This document shows, in pieces, positions 11,679 to 23,239 of a stretch of DNA of 64,000 bases. The number at the start of each line of letters is the position of its first letter. Position 1 is the first letter of the stretch. This stretch comes from Arion vulgaris. Its lineage: Eukaryota; Mollusca; Gastropoda; Stylommatophora; Arionidae. Position numbers and translations under genes: made by a program. The DNA is taken from positions 50,944,363 through 51,008,362 of the forward strand of contig CM036756.1 of the NCBI GenBank assembly GCA_020796225.1, in the 5' to 3' direction. Below the pieces are notes generated by a model that searched no databases, was not told the origin of the DNA, and worked only from the letters and a program-made list of their open reading frames with translations.

Positions 11679-13090
11679 GGCAGCGGGTGATGACAACATT
11701 ACTGCAGAAATGCTCAAAGCTGCTGATGATACAACTATTAGCCAGGTGCAAGAACTATTTAATAGAGTATGGGAAGAAAATTTTCCCAATCAATGGAAAA
11801 AGGAATAAATGTAAGTCCCAAAGGTGATCTCAAGATCCCAAATGGAAGGGATCACCTATTATCAGTATGACCAAGACTCTGCAAAATCATTTTAAAGAAT
11901 CAAAAGGGGCAGTGGACCAACCAGAAAAAGCAAGCTTTTAGACCTGGGAGAAGCTGCTTTGACCAAATAATTACCCTACGACTAATTTTGGAGGAACATA
12001 TTGAAAAACAACCACTCATACTAAATTTCATCGATTTAAAAGCCCTTGATAGTCTACACAGAATTTTCTGTGAGATATTCTAGATACTATGGAAAACAGA
12101 CAAAATAATGCCATCTTTAAGACCTTTTTGACGGTTTACAGTGTGAGTTCATGATGGTGGATCAACGACTGGTTTTGGTTGAAACCGGAGTAAGCAAGGC
12201 TGTATTCATCTCGCTATTTTGGAGTGGCAAATTTATGGTGATGCGAAAAAGTTGCAGGGACAGACTGGGATCGATTGGTAGAAAATAGTCAACTGAAGAT
12301 TTGGATTTTGCAGATGATATTGCCTTGTTAAGTATAGAAACAACCAGATATGCAAAGATTAATATCTTGGGATCAAAGTTGGACTGCAGATAAGCTATGA
12401 AGAAACAAATATAATGAAGACACCTATGGCAAGTAATGCAGATATCCCACTGGAATCTAAAATGATAAAAATAACAGCAGTTCACCTATTTAGGTACAAT
12501 TTTGATTGCTCAAAGGAAAAGTTATAAAAAAAATTATGATACAATTGGCAAAGCAACATCAGCTTTTAAAGTTTAAATAAAATATGGAACTGCAAGTTAT
12601 ATAGTATTAAAACTAAAAATTTCGAATTTTCAATTCAAATGTTGTATCAATCCCAACATATGCCAGCGAGAGTTGGAAAATGACTAAAGATATAAAACAA
12701 GTTGAAAGCATTTGAAAAAAGATGTCTGCAAAAATAATGAATATAAAATGGAACGAATTCAGAGAAGTGATGAAATCAGAGAAATGTCTGGCCAACCACT
12801 AGTGACAACTGTTGTAAGAAAGAGAAGATAGAGATATGTTGGACACACCTTGAGGAGAAATGATCAACGAATATCAAAGCAGGCATTGAAGTGGGATGCA
12901 AAGGGTTCAAGAAAGAGATGACGACCTAAGGAGACCCTGAAACGAACTATGCTGAGAGAGGCAAGAAATATCGGTCTCAGTTCCATGGAGGATATTGAGC
13001 GAGTTGCCCAGGATAGAGCGGTATGGAGAAATTACTTGCAGACCCTATGTAATGTATAACGTACGAGAGAATTATTATTATTATTATATA
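11679..13090 (+). mobile_element. RTE-type LINE relic (subfamily A), (ATT)n tail
   Basis: It starts in the reverse transcriptase at AAGDDNITAEMLKAAD and proceeds through ITAEMLK, SFDQIITLRLILEEH, DLDFADDIALLS near 12300 and the C-terminal RYVGHTLRRN near 12830, ending with an ATTATTATT tail at about 13072. It is heavily frameshifted, with several small deletions. The same subfamily occurs on the opposite strand at 26298-26735 and 32157-33990. It is 5'-truncated and abuts the Helitron 3' end. Confidence 0.8.
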
Positions 13091-14601
13091 TATATAAACC
13101 CTTTTAAAAAAATAGCTTATGGTTAACAAAAATAAAAAATGCGCCCCAAACAAAACCAATAATTTTTTATCGATGTTACCGTATTAAAATTTTTTTTTTT
13201 TTAATTATCGATTTTCAAAAAATAATTTTATCCATATATATATATATATTTATATATATATATAATATAATACTTATCTATAGTTAGAAAACAAATATTT
13301 AAAATTATCTCACCTTAATAACCCAAAAATTATCCCCTCTATGTAAACTAATAGTTATCTCTCCATTAGTAAATCCTTATTTCGCCTTTGTTCCCCCATT
13401 GGATGGATTATTTTACTATTTAAGCTATATTACTATCCTATACTATGTTAAGAGTGGCGACACCTAGTAACGCCTATGAGTACATTACTATATAAACCCA
13501 TTATTTGGCCACAAATGCTACCTAAGTACCACATTTATTACTTAGTGAAACACGTACAAACAAAGTACTATAGTTTTACAAAATACAGAAACAGTGACGA
13601 TAAACAGCAAGTTTCGACCAACAAGGCCTTTATCAAGCAAACGAACAAACAGGAGTGACAAATTAAAATGAAACACAAATGACGACCAAATACAAACGTA
13701 TCTAAGGAAAATCTGGAATAAAAACGAATAACGAAATAAATGTAAACAAAAACACACATAAAAACTAGAAATAGAACGGAAAAGAAACAATGAAACATCT
13801 AGTAAATATATAACTTGAATACATGCAACATATACCCATATAGATTACAAAGCATGGGAAGAGAAAGTACTAAGAAGCATAAGAATGTAATACATGTAAT
13901 ACATTTATTACTTACATTGTGCACCAGTTTTTTAAAAGAACTTCCATCCAACAACCGCCCTGGTGGACATCTGAAGTTGCTGATGTTTGGGCAGAAAAAA
14001 GGATGGCAACCAGAGGGGAGAAAAAGTCAGAAATTCAACCAATCTCTCCGAGGAACGCGGGGGAGCCGTGACAAAAAGAAAGTGCTGAACATTTCAAGAA
14101 AATTGCAAGAAAAGCTAAGCACATCATATATATGTAATTCTCACTGAAATTGGGCAGGAACGCAAAAAATCTGGAGACTGCATCGCAGCGTGAATGGCGG
14201 TGGGAAACCTTTTACAATGATTGATCCATGTGGTAATTTTTAAGATAGATGAAGATAGGTGTGAAGCATTTTTGCATATCTTTATACTCCATACAGAAAA
14301 GAAAGACAGATGAAGGTAAAAGGATGCAACAGATAGTAAACCATTCGCGTGAGATGTACACTCTCATAGACGACGCTATAGAATACATTACTGTCGATAA
14401 TATCAAATCCATTCTAAAGACATTCTCTGATACAGCACCTGGACATAAACTGTCTGGAGGACAAATGTCTTGCTGAATTATACAAGCTTTTCAATAAGAG
14501 TATCCACACTGGCACCATTTCTGATGATTGGCTTAGCATCTATCGGAAACCCGTGCCTAAACCTAAAAAGATCTCACTGCACAAATGGATACAGAATCAG
14601 T
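13091..14601. other. No gene; AT-rich DNA with a hAT-related fragment
   Basis: An AT-rich stretch with (AT)n near 13236-13266 is followed by unique-looking DNA. About 13540-13660 (GTGAAACACGTA, GTTTCGAC, CTTTATCAAGCAAA) is similar to 24675-24800 inside the hAT-like element, so it is probably a fragment of that family. Near 14390-14580 a short segment (ISDDWL followed by KPKKISLHKW) faintly resembles the start of a LINE reverse transcriptase. No complete ORF is credible. Confidence 0.4.
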
Positions 14602-16266
14602 CAGTGGGGAGACTGGGCACAGCAGGTCACATTTTTAAATATAAATAAATGCAGCTCTGAAAGTTCTTAAGATTTATTTAAGTTTATTGTACCAGTGCAT
14701 ATGGTGACCACTTAAGTACATAGTAAAAAATATATTTTGTATTAAATTTACAACTGTTAGGCATAAAATAAGTTACCACTTTCCTATCCCACGTAGGGGC
14801 ATAGTGGTTAAGTACTAATGGCACAGTGGGTCAACAATCAAGACATACAACAAGCTTCACAACAGACGTAAAAGTATTTGTTTCTTACTTCTTACGTCTT
14901 TCACATACATAGCTGAAAAACATGGAGATTATCTGCATCACTGAAGATTAAAATAGGACAAATCCACAAGAAAAATAAGTCGCATTTTTCAGTCCGCACA
15001 TGCTCAACAGGAGACGGCAGTTTCATGAGGATATTATCTGCATCTGTGACAAATTCCTCAGGCGCACCAGGCTCACCACGCCTAATGAATGCCTTTTGTG
15101 TGTTGTGTTATTGCAAGTAATTAACCACCCATTCTTTGAGACAGTTGTTGACGGATGCTATTTTTGCAGCATAATGGACTATTGGCCTTTTTTGGTTGCA
15201 AATTTGATTAACACATAATCCTCTGGTTTTAAGTGATCTATATCAGTCTCTAAATCAATGTCATCAGTTTCCAAAGTAGACAGATCTGACACCTCTGATT
15301 CACTTCCTGTATTGAAATCCTCATCTTGTTCACTATTAGAATCTTCTTGTGCATTTCAAGGTTGGAACAGAATCTTCTTTCGAATCTGGGTTAGGCCTAC
15401 ACTTTTGTTTTAGATTTAGATTTCTCTTGCTTGGAAATCAGTTCTGCTTCAAACTTTTCTTTTATAGGGGTATCAGTTAAGATAGTTGTCTTGGCCCTCT
15501 TTCTACGCTGACTTAGTGTGGATAATTTTGAAACTGCTTGCGGATGTAGGGAAATTTGTGCTGGTGTTACTATAGAACTTTGTTTCACTGTAGGTGGATT
15601 ACAAACAGGGCAACTTGTAGGTCTACTATTTTATCCTACAGTCACATGTATTGTAGGCCTACAGTCAGTTTCACTAATTTCTTTTGCACTTTGATGGCAG
15701 ATGCAGTTGAAGTATGGTCCGTTACAGTTGAAGGTAAGAAATCTTCCTCAGTAAAAATCATTCTGTTGAAGGGATAAATATCACAAGCCATACCATATAC
15801 ACACTGAATATTGAAAGAAGTGAATGATTGCACAAATGCATTTTCCATGAGTTCTCCAACATTATAAATGGTCATTTCTGACCAACATGTCATGACCCAC
15901 TGTGCCCCCATTGCTGTGACCCACTCTGCCCCACTACCACTCACCGTGGAAAAAACGTTCTCCTTTCTCTCTATGGTGAATATTACTTCTGTTCTTCATT
16001 AGGTGCATCAATAATACTACAAATAAGATTAGAGCGATAACAAGTAATGACTTGCTTACGGCAGTTGTAAATCTTAACAATTTTTCCCGTTATGTCAATA
16101 TTTAGTTTAGATACATGAAACTAAATCTTAACTGTAAAAGTCTTAGTTTCAACACAAAGCGTTCAAAGTGACAGAGAACACTTTGTATTGTTTTTCACTG
16201 ATGTCTGTACATAGTTATCCATAATGACCCACTGTAGACCGTAACCCATTGTGCCCTGTCTCCCTG
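14602..16266 (-). mobile_element. Tigger/pogo-like DNA transposon relic
   Basis: The ends are matching imperfect inverted repeats: CAGTGGGGAGACTGGGCACA on the left, and CAGGGAGACAGGGCACAATG when the right end is read in reverse complement. The interior encodes the C-terminal part of a DDE transposase on the minus strand. Further copies of a TIR-like GACCCACTGTGCCCC motif lie near 14815-14835, 15894-15935 and 16225-16255. A TA target duplication is not evident, so the exact borders are uncertain. About 1.66 kb is shorter than an autonomous element. Confidence 0.7.
15000..15944 (-). pseudogene. Pogo/Tigger-type DDE transposase, C-terminal fragment
   Basis: On the minus strand from about 15870 the frame reads YNVGELMENAFVQSF, then GMACDIYPFNRMIFTEEDFL. 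This corresponds to the conserved end of CENP-B/jerky-like transposases, where GIYPFN and FTEEDF follow the third catalytic acid. A basic segment (RRKRAKTTILTDTP at about 15465-15520) and a DYVLIKFATKK motif near 15195-15230 complete the usual C-terminus. Stops and shifts lie near 15640, 15400 and 15190. The DNA-binding and most catalytic parts are missing. Confidence 0.75.
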
Positions 16267-16740
16267 CAAAATACTTGTCGGCAAATATTTTGAAAAATTC
16301 ATAGCCCGTAAAGCAGTGATATTCAACCTTTTTGTACACTGGGGCGCATATGATTGGTAGCTGGGTATGTTCCCAGATACTTGAATCAATGGACTTGTTT
16401 CAGTGTTATTTATGTTGATATTACAGATTGGTGTTTCCTGTTTCTTGGAGTCCGGAGACAACCATAACCTCTGTTTTCTTTATATTCATGCTTAATCTTT
16501 CTTTTCACTGTCTCTCACTAATATGTCTATCACATCTTGTAGATATTGTTCATTTGTAACCATGATGATTGTGTCATCAGCGTATCTAAGATTGTTCATG
16601 TTATGTCCGCCAACTGTTATTCCTGCACTTTCTGTTGAGAGTACGCATCCTTGTCTTACTCCTAATTGTATCTCCGGGTAGTTTCTACACTGATTCTCTA
16701 GTCTTATGGATGCGCTTTGTTGCCAGTACATATGTTTGAT

Positions 16741-17948
16741 GTCTCTCTATCTCTCTCTTGCGATCGTTATTAGGCCGCTTTTATCATTCTATTGTGATAT
16801 ATAAGCAGCCAAACATCAAGAACGGATGTACGTGCACAGCCTTCAGTACCTATTGGAGCTCAGGTGCTTATCCTTCGGTGGTGTGTTCGATTTCAACCAG
16901 CGTTTACTGGTTCGCTCTTCGTTAGCCTTTTGCTGTCCACAGCCTAAACCCACAAGGCAGCAGGCTGCTATTTTCTTTCAGGGAAGCGACCCGTAGACGA
17001 CCTGCCCTCTCGGGCTGATGAGCGTCATCTGCCCAGTTAGACCCGTCTTTTTAATGGACTACTTGGTTTGCCTACCGTCCAGTTGTGTGTACGGTTTGCT
17101 CTGCTAGCCTTTGATTGTCCCCAATCAAACTAAAAGGCAGTAGTAGTTCCCTGCGAGCGGAAACGCGCACTGGCTTTACATCTGCTGAGCTTTCAATTTT
17201 CTCTGCACATTTGAGTGGGACGCACACCCTCGTGCCTGCCGCGCCTGCCGTGCCTGTCGTGTATCGCTCGCATGCGTGCACGCTCCGCCCTGGTGCCAGC
17301 CTCACAATTTCCGTCAATTACAATCGTGCTCACAATTTCCTGTGCTGTTTCCGCCTGGGGCTTAACCCAGTGGCCCACTTCTGTGATGGGGGCGCGGGTT
17401 TCGCCCCATGCGGACCCACTGATGCATCTTCTGCGTGCTTGCTCACTCTGTCCTGATGCCTACCTCACCATTTCCGTCAATTCCCACCGTGCTCACATTT
17501 GCCTATGTTATCCGACTCGGGGTAAAAACGTGCCTCAGCCCTGTGATGGGGGTCCGAGTTTCGCCCCATGTGGACCCACGTAAAGCTCAACTCGACTCCC
17601 AGCATACTTATCAGCTCAAGAGAAAGGGCTCAAGAGAGAGCATGCGCGGGCTCCGAGTTTCGCCCATGCGATTTGACGTTTATCCTTCCAGCTTTTCCCA
17701 TCGGCCGGGAGAGACGAGCATTTATAGTCACTCTGGGAGTTCGCTCGTCTGTGTTGCGAACGAATCCCATCTAGTGTGACTACTTTTGCATCTCTACCTG
17801 CCCCAGAGTAGCTCTCCCACGGCACCTGCCCTCTTAGCCAGATCGGAGCTACCGTCTGTTACCAGGGTCACCACGTGGAGGTGAGGGCAGGGGATTAGTG
17901 CCAGCTCACTAATCTGAGGCGACGTTGTTTCCTTGCGCATTTGTCCCC
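16741..17948 (-). mobile_element. Non-autonomous I-like LINE derivative, 1.2 kb, GA-rich tail
   Basis: On the minus strand it starts with GGGGACAAATGCGC, like the 5' ends of I-like copies at 52599, 54916 and 55522. It ends in GATCGCAAGAGAGAGA, like their (GA)n tails. The host LINE carries TTTGAT on both sides (16735-16740 and 17949-17954). Excising one copy rejoins LRLI with YWQQSA in frame, so the borders are well supported. The interior is GC-rich and lacks reverse transcriptase sequence; its overlapping open frames look non-coding. Its 3' half recurs at 57020-57350 and 61480-61840. Confidence 0.8.
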
Positions 17949-18279
17949 TTTGATCAGTCTAAGATATTTCCCATCACCATTTATACTTTTTAACATCCGA
18001 ATTATTTCTCCATGTTTTACTTTTTCAAAAGCTTTTGAGTAGTCTATGAAACATAAGTATAAGTTCAACTTCATTTCTATTGATCTTTCCATTATTGTTC
18101 TTTTTGCATATATTGCGTTGTTTGTTCCCCTGCATTCAACACAGCCACATTGTTCTTCCTTAACTTCTGGTCTTATTTGTTTCTTACCCTTCTCATGATA
18201 ATCCTGAAAAGTAATTTTGTTACGTGACTCATGAGGTTTATTGTGTTCTTCGCATTCTATTGTACCTGTTTTCTTTGGT

Positions 18280-18620
18280 TAGTTAGTTAGTTTGTTCCTT
18301 TTGTGCCAAAGGCGGCACATATGGCAGAGGTTTTAGATCTCCATGTGATGCGGTTCGCTGCTAGCAGTTGGAGATCTTGTATGGTTTTACATCCCAATAG
18401 TTTACTTTCTTGTAGGATTGTTCTTCGAAGAGTGGTCTTTGGTCTTCCACGTTTTCTTTTCCCAACTGGTGACCAGATAAGGACTTGTCGATTTAGTCTC
18501 TTTTCGTCTGATCTAAGAACATGACCTAAATATTTCCACCTTTGTTTCCTTATAATATTTGATACGGGTTGTTGGTAGTGCAATAAAAATGGATTGGAGG
18601 AAATCATTAGGCAGGTATCC
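18280..18620 (-). mobile_element. RTE-type LINE 3' fragment with (CTAA)n tail
   Basis: The minus strand encodes an RTE C-terminus: IIRKQRWKYLGHVLRSDEK, then GKRKRGRPKTTLRRTI and ITWRSKTSAICA, ending in AACTAACTAACTAACC. It is a 5'-truncated insertion into the L1-like relic. The same tail and C-terminal arrangement are seen in the larger element at 19246-22270, so both probably belong to one subfamily. Confidence 0.75.
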
Positions 18621-18660
18621 GGTATTGTAGATATCGTTAAACAACTTCGCTAACACCCTT

Positions 18661-18692
18661 GAGGCCAACGGTAACTAGATACTGTTGGCCTC
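18661..18692. repeat. Small perfect hairpin
   Basis: GAGGCCAAC at 18661-18669 is repeated inverted as GTTGGCCTC at 18684-18692 with a 14-base loop, within the L1-like relic. A function is not evident. Confidence 0.6.
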
Positions 18693-19351
18693 GACACTCC
18701 TATCCCTAGTTCTCCTGTTGCTGTAATTTCTTCGATGGTTATATTGTCGTGTCCTGATATTTTACCTGTTTTCATGTGATTGATAGCATTACACACTTCT
18801 GATGGAAGTATTGATGGGCCTTCATATTTGAATGTTATATTCATTTCAGGTGTGTTGTCATTGTATATAGATACAGACATTGACTTCATGTCTCTATCCA
18901 TCAAAATATATAATTCTTTTCATTTTAAACATCACGTAACTGCACGTTGCCGCTTGCCAGTTGAAGTTTCTATATTTGCATAGAACGATTTGGAGTAATG
19001 TTACTGTCTTATTCTATCCGTCAGCATTTATCATGAAGCCATTTCTCTTTTGCTTCCTTGCATTATAATTTTATCGACTTGATTCGATCGTATTCAGTTG
19101 GATATTGTTTGTTCTTTCTCCTTTCATCCATCAACTGTAATAGGTCATAAGTCATCCATGATTGTTTGGCATTTATGTCTTTGAGTGGTATAATTTCTTG
19201 TAATGTTTGTTGAAGGGATTGTTTTAGTATTAGCTAATGCTAATAGTTAGTTAGTCTTTCCTCTTGGGCCTGTGGGCGGCGCATAGGGCAGAGGTCATAG
19301 CTCTCCATGTCTCGCGGTTCGTTGCTATTTGTTTTAAATCTTTGATGTTTA

Positions 19352-21268
19352 CTAGGCCCATCGTTGAGCCTTCTCTGGTGATGGTTCTACGCAGAGTCTC
19401 TCTTGGTCTTCCTCGTTTTCTTTTTCCCTCTGGTGTCCATATGATGGATTGGTAGAAGTCTTCTCATCCATTCTAAGTGTGTGGCCGATGTAGTTCCAGC
19501 GGCGCTTTCTTATAAAATTTGATACATTTTCTTGCTTGGTCTCTTGTCTTATTTGTGTATTGGGTCTGAAATCTGACCATTTGAGGTTCAGTATTCTTCT
19601 AAGACATTTATTCTCAAAGTTGTCTAATTTTCTTTCTAGAGCTTTTGTTGCTTTCCAACTCTCGCATCCATAAGTTAATACTGGAATCACACAAGAGTTA
19701 AAGATCTTTAATTTTAAGTGCTTGCTGAGTGAATTGGACTTCCATATATTTGACAATTTGTTAAAAGCACTTGATGCCAATGCGATTCTGTGTGGAATTT
19801 CTGGCGCTGTATCCCCGTAGATGACATCATACTCCCTAGGTATGTAAAACTTTGACTTTTTCAAGAGTGTAGTTTTTAGTTGAATATTTTCTGGACTGCT
19901 GGTAAGGTCAACAATTTTTGTTTTTGTCGTGTTTATTTGGAGACCAATTTGTCCTGAGATATTTTGGAGAAGGTTTGTTTTCATTTGAATATCTTGATGT
20001 GATGAACTCAAAAGGGCTATATCGTCGGCAAAATCAAGGTCTTCTAAAATTTTATCAACCCACTTGATGCCCATATTTGCGTTATTGGTGCATTTTCGCA
20101 TGACCCAGTCAATTGCTATTCCAAAGAGCATTGGCGATAAGACGCAGCCTTGTTTCACTCCTGTTTCCACTGGGAACCAGTCAGAGTTACCGAAATCTGT
20201 TCTTACACTGCAGCGCGATTCACTGTAGAAGGATTTTATGATGTTGATGAATTTAGTAGGAAACCATAGTTTTGAGTAGTTTCCCAAAGCGTAGGACGGT
20301 GAATACTGTCAAACGCTTTCTGAAAATCAACAAAGTTGATGATTAAATTCGATTGAAATTCTACGAACTCTTCAATGATTACTCTTAGTGTGAAGATGTG
20401 ATCTATGCATGCTCGTTTTGGTCTAAACCCTGCTTGTTCTTCTCTTAGCCTTTCATCTATAGACTTTTTCAGTCTCTCTAGTAACATGCTACAAAAAAGT
20501 TTTCCTGGCACTGACAGTAGGGTGATCCCACGCCAGTTATTACAATCAGACAAATCTCCTTTTTAGGTAATTTGAAAATAATACCATCTTTCCACTGTTG
20601 TGGTGGGAATTCATTTTGCCAGATTTCATTCATAAGTTGGAGTATATGTTGTAAGTTGTTATCATCTGCTGCTTTGAGCATTTCTCCAGAGATGTTATCA
20701 TCACCAACCGCTTTGTTGTTTCTCAATTTTTAATGGCAGATTTCAACTCTTCCAGTGTGAATGGCTCGCAGGAAGCTTCTAGTGTGGGCATGGTGATTTC
20801 TTCATCTAGGTTGGGAACAATCTCTGGTTGCGGTCTATTTAGTATTTCTTTAAAATGTTCTGCCCATCGTTGTTTTTGTTGTTCTTCTGACAGCAGTATC
20901 CTACCTTGATTGTCTTTGATGGGTTTAATTGGTGTAGGAGTATGTTTGCATAGTTGCTTCATAATGTGGAATACGGTCTTGTTGTTCCCAGTTTTTGCAG
21001 CTGTTTCCGCATCGGTGGCTAGATTGTGAATAAAGTTTTGTTTATCTTTTCGTGTTCTTGACTTCACCTCTTTATCTAACATGGTGTATTTTTGTTTCTT
21101 GGTATCGTATGCAAGCTTGTCTTTCGTGAATAGAAGAGTTAGTTTTGCTTGTTTCCTTTCTTGAATTTTTGTCCAGGTGTTATCGCTTAGCCACTTTTTC
21201 TTCTGTCTTTGGACATACCCTACTGTGTTTTTGCAGCATTTATCAGCGTGTTTTTGAGAAAGTCCCAT
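19352..21268 (-). pseudogene. RTE reverse transcriptase and C-terminal domain
   Basis: Minus-strand reading passes from a linker rich in basic residues (ORF from 21268) to NNKAVGDDNISGEMLKAAD. It then gives NNWRGITLLSVPGKLF in a shifted frame, EEQAGFRPKRACIDHIFTLR, FVDFQKAFDSIHR, TGVKQGCVLSPMLF, the catalytic LDFADDIALLS, LTYGCESW and RRRWNYIGHTLRMDE. A 311-codon stretch (20287-19352) is uninterrupted. Frameshifts at about 20720, 20550 and 20270 prevent a single product. The enzyme copies element RNA at the nicked target. Confidence 0.88.
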
Positions 21269-22212
21269 TTTTCTTCTATGTTGTTCTTTGTGTTCACATT
21301 TACCGTTTTGTTTTCTTTGTTCGTGTAGGTATTTCGTACCTCTGTGTTAAATGTGAGTTGTTGTTCTTTTACCAGTAGGGACTGTGAGTTTATTTTCTTG
21401 CTTCTAGGTGGTTTATATAGTGACTTGAGTTTTATTTTTATTTTGGCAATGCAGAGATTGTGATCGCTGCCAACATCTGCTCCTCTGTAGGCTCGGGCAT
21501 CTTGTATTGATGAACGGAATTTGGTATTAATGCAAAAATGGTCAATCTGGTTTTTAGTGATGTTATCAGGCGAGTTCCACGTAATTTTATGAATGTTTTT
21601 GTGTGGAAACAAGGAGTTTGCTATTACCAGATTTGCTATTCCACAAAATTCTGTTAGTCTCTCTCCGTTTTGATTTAAGTCTCCTAGTCCATGTTTTCCC
21701 ATATATTTTCTACGCCCTTGTTTTCTGACCCTATTTTGGCGTTAAAATCACCCATCACAACAGTAATGTCGTGTTTAGGTATTTTCTTCATGGTACCAAT
21801 TAGTAAATTATAAAAGTGTCTTTGTTGTCGTCTGAATCGTCGTTTGTAGGTGCGTAGCACTGTATGATTGTTAACTTGAAAAATTTTGTTTGGTAGCGCG
21901 CTGATATAATTCTGTCATTGACTGGTTCCCAGCTAACTAGTGCTTTCTCCGAGTTGGGTGACATTATAATAACAACCTGTTTGAATGATGGTCGTCAAGT
22001 CTCCCTGAATAAATTACGTGTTTTTGTTCGTTGTTAAGAAACGTCTTACCTGAGCCAGTCCACCTACACTCACTGACCCCGAGTATATCCAGTTTGAAAT
22101 CGCTCATAACACTACACACTTGGGCTGTTTTCCCCAACTGAAACATGGTTCTTACATTCCAGTAACCAATTTTAGAGATGTCCTTAGAATTAAACAAATT
22201 TGAACGAATCAT
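21220..22212 (-). pseudogene. RTE endonuclease domain
   Basis: The start reads KIGYWNVRTMFQLGK with LDILGVSECRWTGSGK, the N-terminal signature of RTE endonucleases. After a break around 21960-21700 it continues with MGKHGLGDLNQNGERL, NQIDHFCI and ADVGSDHNLCIAKI, which contains the SDH catalytic end. The central stretch around 21740 (VVMGDFNAKIG-like) is in another frame. Genes with this domain are often mis-annotated in genomes as craniofacial development protein 2-like. It nicks DNA for target-primed reverse transcription. Confidence 0.85.
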
Positions 22213-22369
22213 CGATTCATTTAGAGCCTAAACTCTGTTTCTCCAACAGTGGTGAATTTTTATGATGACGAATGCTAATACCCAACTACATATAATATAA
22301 AATTGGCAAATAAGCTAAATATAACTACCGTTTTAAAATGTCGATAATTCAGACAGAAACCAAACAAAA

Positions 22370-23230
22370 AACAAACAATACAGGACTTCCACGTTAATCA
22401 GTGATAGATTATTTTGTTCGCAGTTTTTCTTAATAGATGTAAAAACGGTGAAAGCAGTCTGAAATTGAGGTGGCACAGCAAACCAGTCCTCTCCTGTTTC
22501 AATTCCGGAAGGATCACATATTTTCCTAAGAGTATCTTCCGCCTGACTCAGCCATGATCTGCCTCTCTTGAGTCTACACGGGTGTAGTACACCCTTTCTC
22601 CTTAATGGGTTCTTCATGGAGAGGATGTTCCTTGTTTGCGTTGATTCTTAGATATGATCGAAACCTTCAAGTTTCAATTCTGTTAAAAATAGTGGGAAGG
22701 TCAAGAAGGAATCTCAGTGACACTCCTGGTATATCCTTGCGAGTGGTTTCTGGGGCCATTCCTCCCTGATCTCGCTACTTTCAAAGCTGGTGATGATTTT
22801 TTAAATAAGATTATTCATGTCAGTTTCCGATATACTAGTTATGTCAATAGATTGGATACCATTGGGACCCGCTGCTTTATAACGTGATTTTTTTGGGTAT
22901 TGCATGGATTTCCTCGTTCATAAATTCAAGCTCTTCGTTCCACTCCCTTGCATCACAATAATCAGATATTAACGAAATCATATGGAGTCTTTCATCTATA
23001 TTGTTTCGATTAATTTCTTGAACATAATGTTCGAGAAAGGTCATCCCTTCATTGTTGTCGGTTTTCCGACACCCCAGACCTTGATCTTGAAAGTGCCCGG
23101 TGAAGCCGCCTACATTTCTGGAGGAAGATGAGCTATCCAGTACATTTGAGAATAAAATTGTTTCCACTTAGTTGTATTTGCTTGGTTAGCAAAAGTCTTG
23201 TGAAGTACAATTTTCTCGTCCATGTCCAAC
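22370..23230 (-). mobile_element. I-like LINE (RNase H family) with large internal deletion
   Basis: The minus strand carries a pre-reverse-transcriptase region (LEFMNEEIHAIPKK), then KAAGPNGIQSIDITSIS and SSEIREEW. It jumps directly to the post-catalytic region RLKRGRSWLSQAEDTLRKIC. The + strand copy at 44776-46938 has about 1 kb of reverse transcriptase between these landmarks, so the middle was deleted here. Several stops are present. Confidence 0.75.
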
Positions 23231-23239
23231 TCTTCTCTT

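Larger units (their letters stand above)
16370..19235 (-). mobile_element. L1-like LINE relic broken by nested insertions
   Basis: Read on the minus strand, the pieces follow the order of one LINE: a linker (SWMTYDLLQLMDERRK, near 19110-19180); the start of the reverse transcriptase (SGHDNITIEEI, 18720-18770); FIDYSKAFEKVKHGEIIRML (about 17960-18050); then YWQQSASIRLENQ, LGVRQGCVLS and the catalytic NLRYADDTIIM (16500-16735). Two later insertions interrupt it, at 18280-18620 and 16741-17948. A related copy lies on the + strand at 35556-39520. It is non-functional. Confidence 0.7.
19246..22270 (-). mobile_element. RTE-type LINE (subfamily C), apparently full length, 3.0 kb
   Basis: It is flanked by the exact 10-bp duplication AATGCTAATA (19236-19245 and 22271-22280). 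Minus-strand coding order is endonuclease then reverse transcriptase, with a CTAACTAAC 3' tail at about 19246-19255. The single ORF is broken by a few frameshifts only (near 21960-21700, 20720, 20550 and 20260), making it the best preserved RTE in the window. Its arrival postdates the repeat it sits in. Confidence 0.9.

Noticed and set aside
17072..17779. Several overlapping GC-rich ORFs on both strands
   Set aside because: They lie inside the non-autonomous I-like element, overlap each other in all frames and lack domain motifs; base composition explains them.
19264..22212. Host gene similar to craniofacial development protein 2
   Set aside because: That database name is commonly given to RTE endonucleases; the target duplication and reverse transcriptase identify a LINE.
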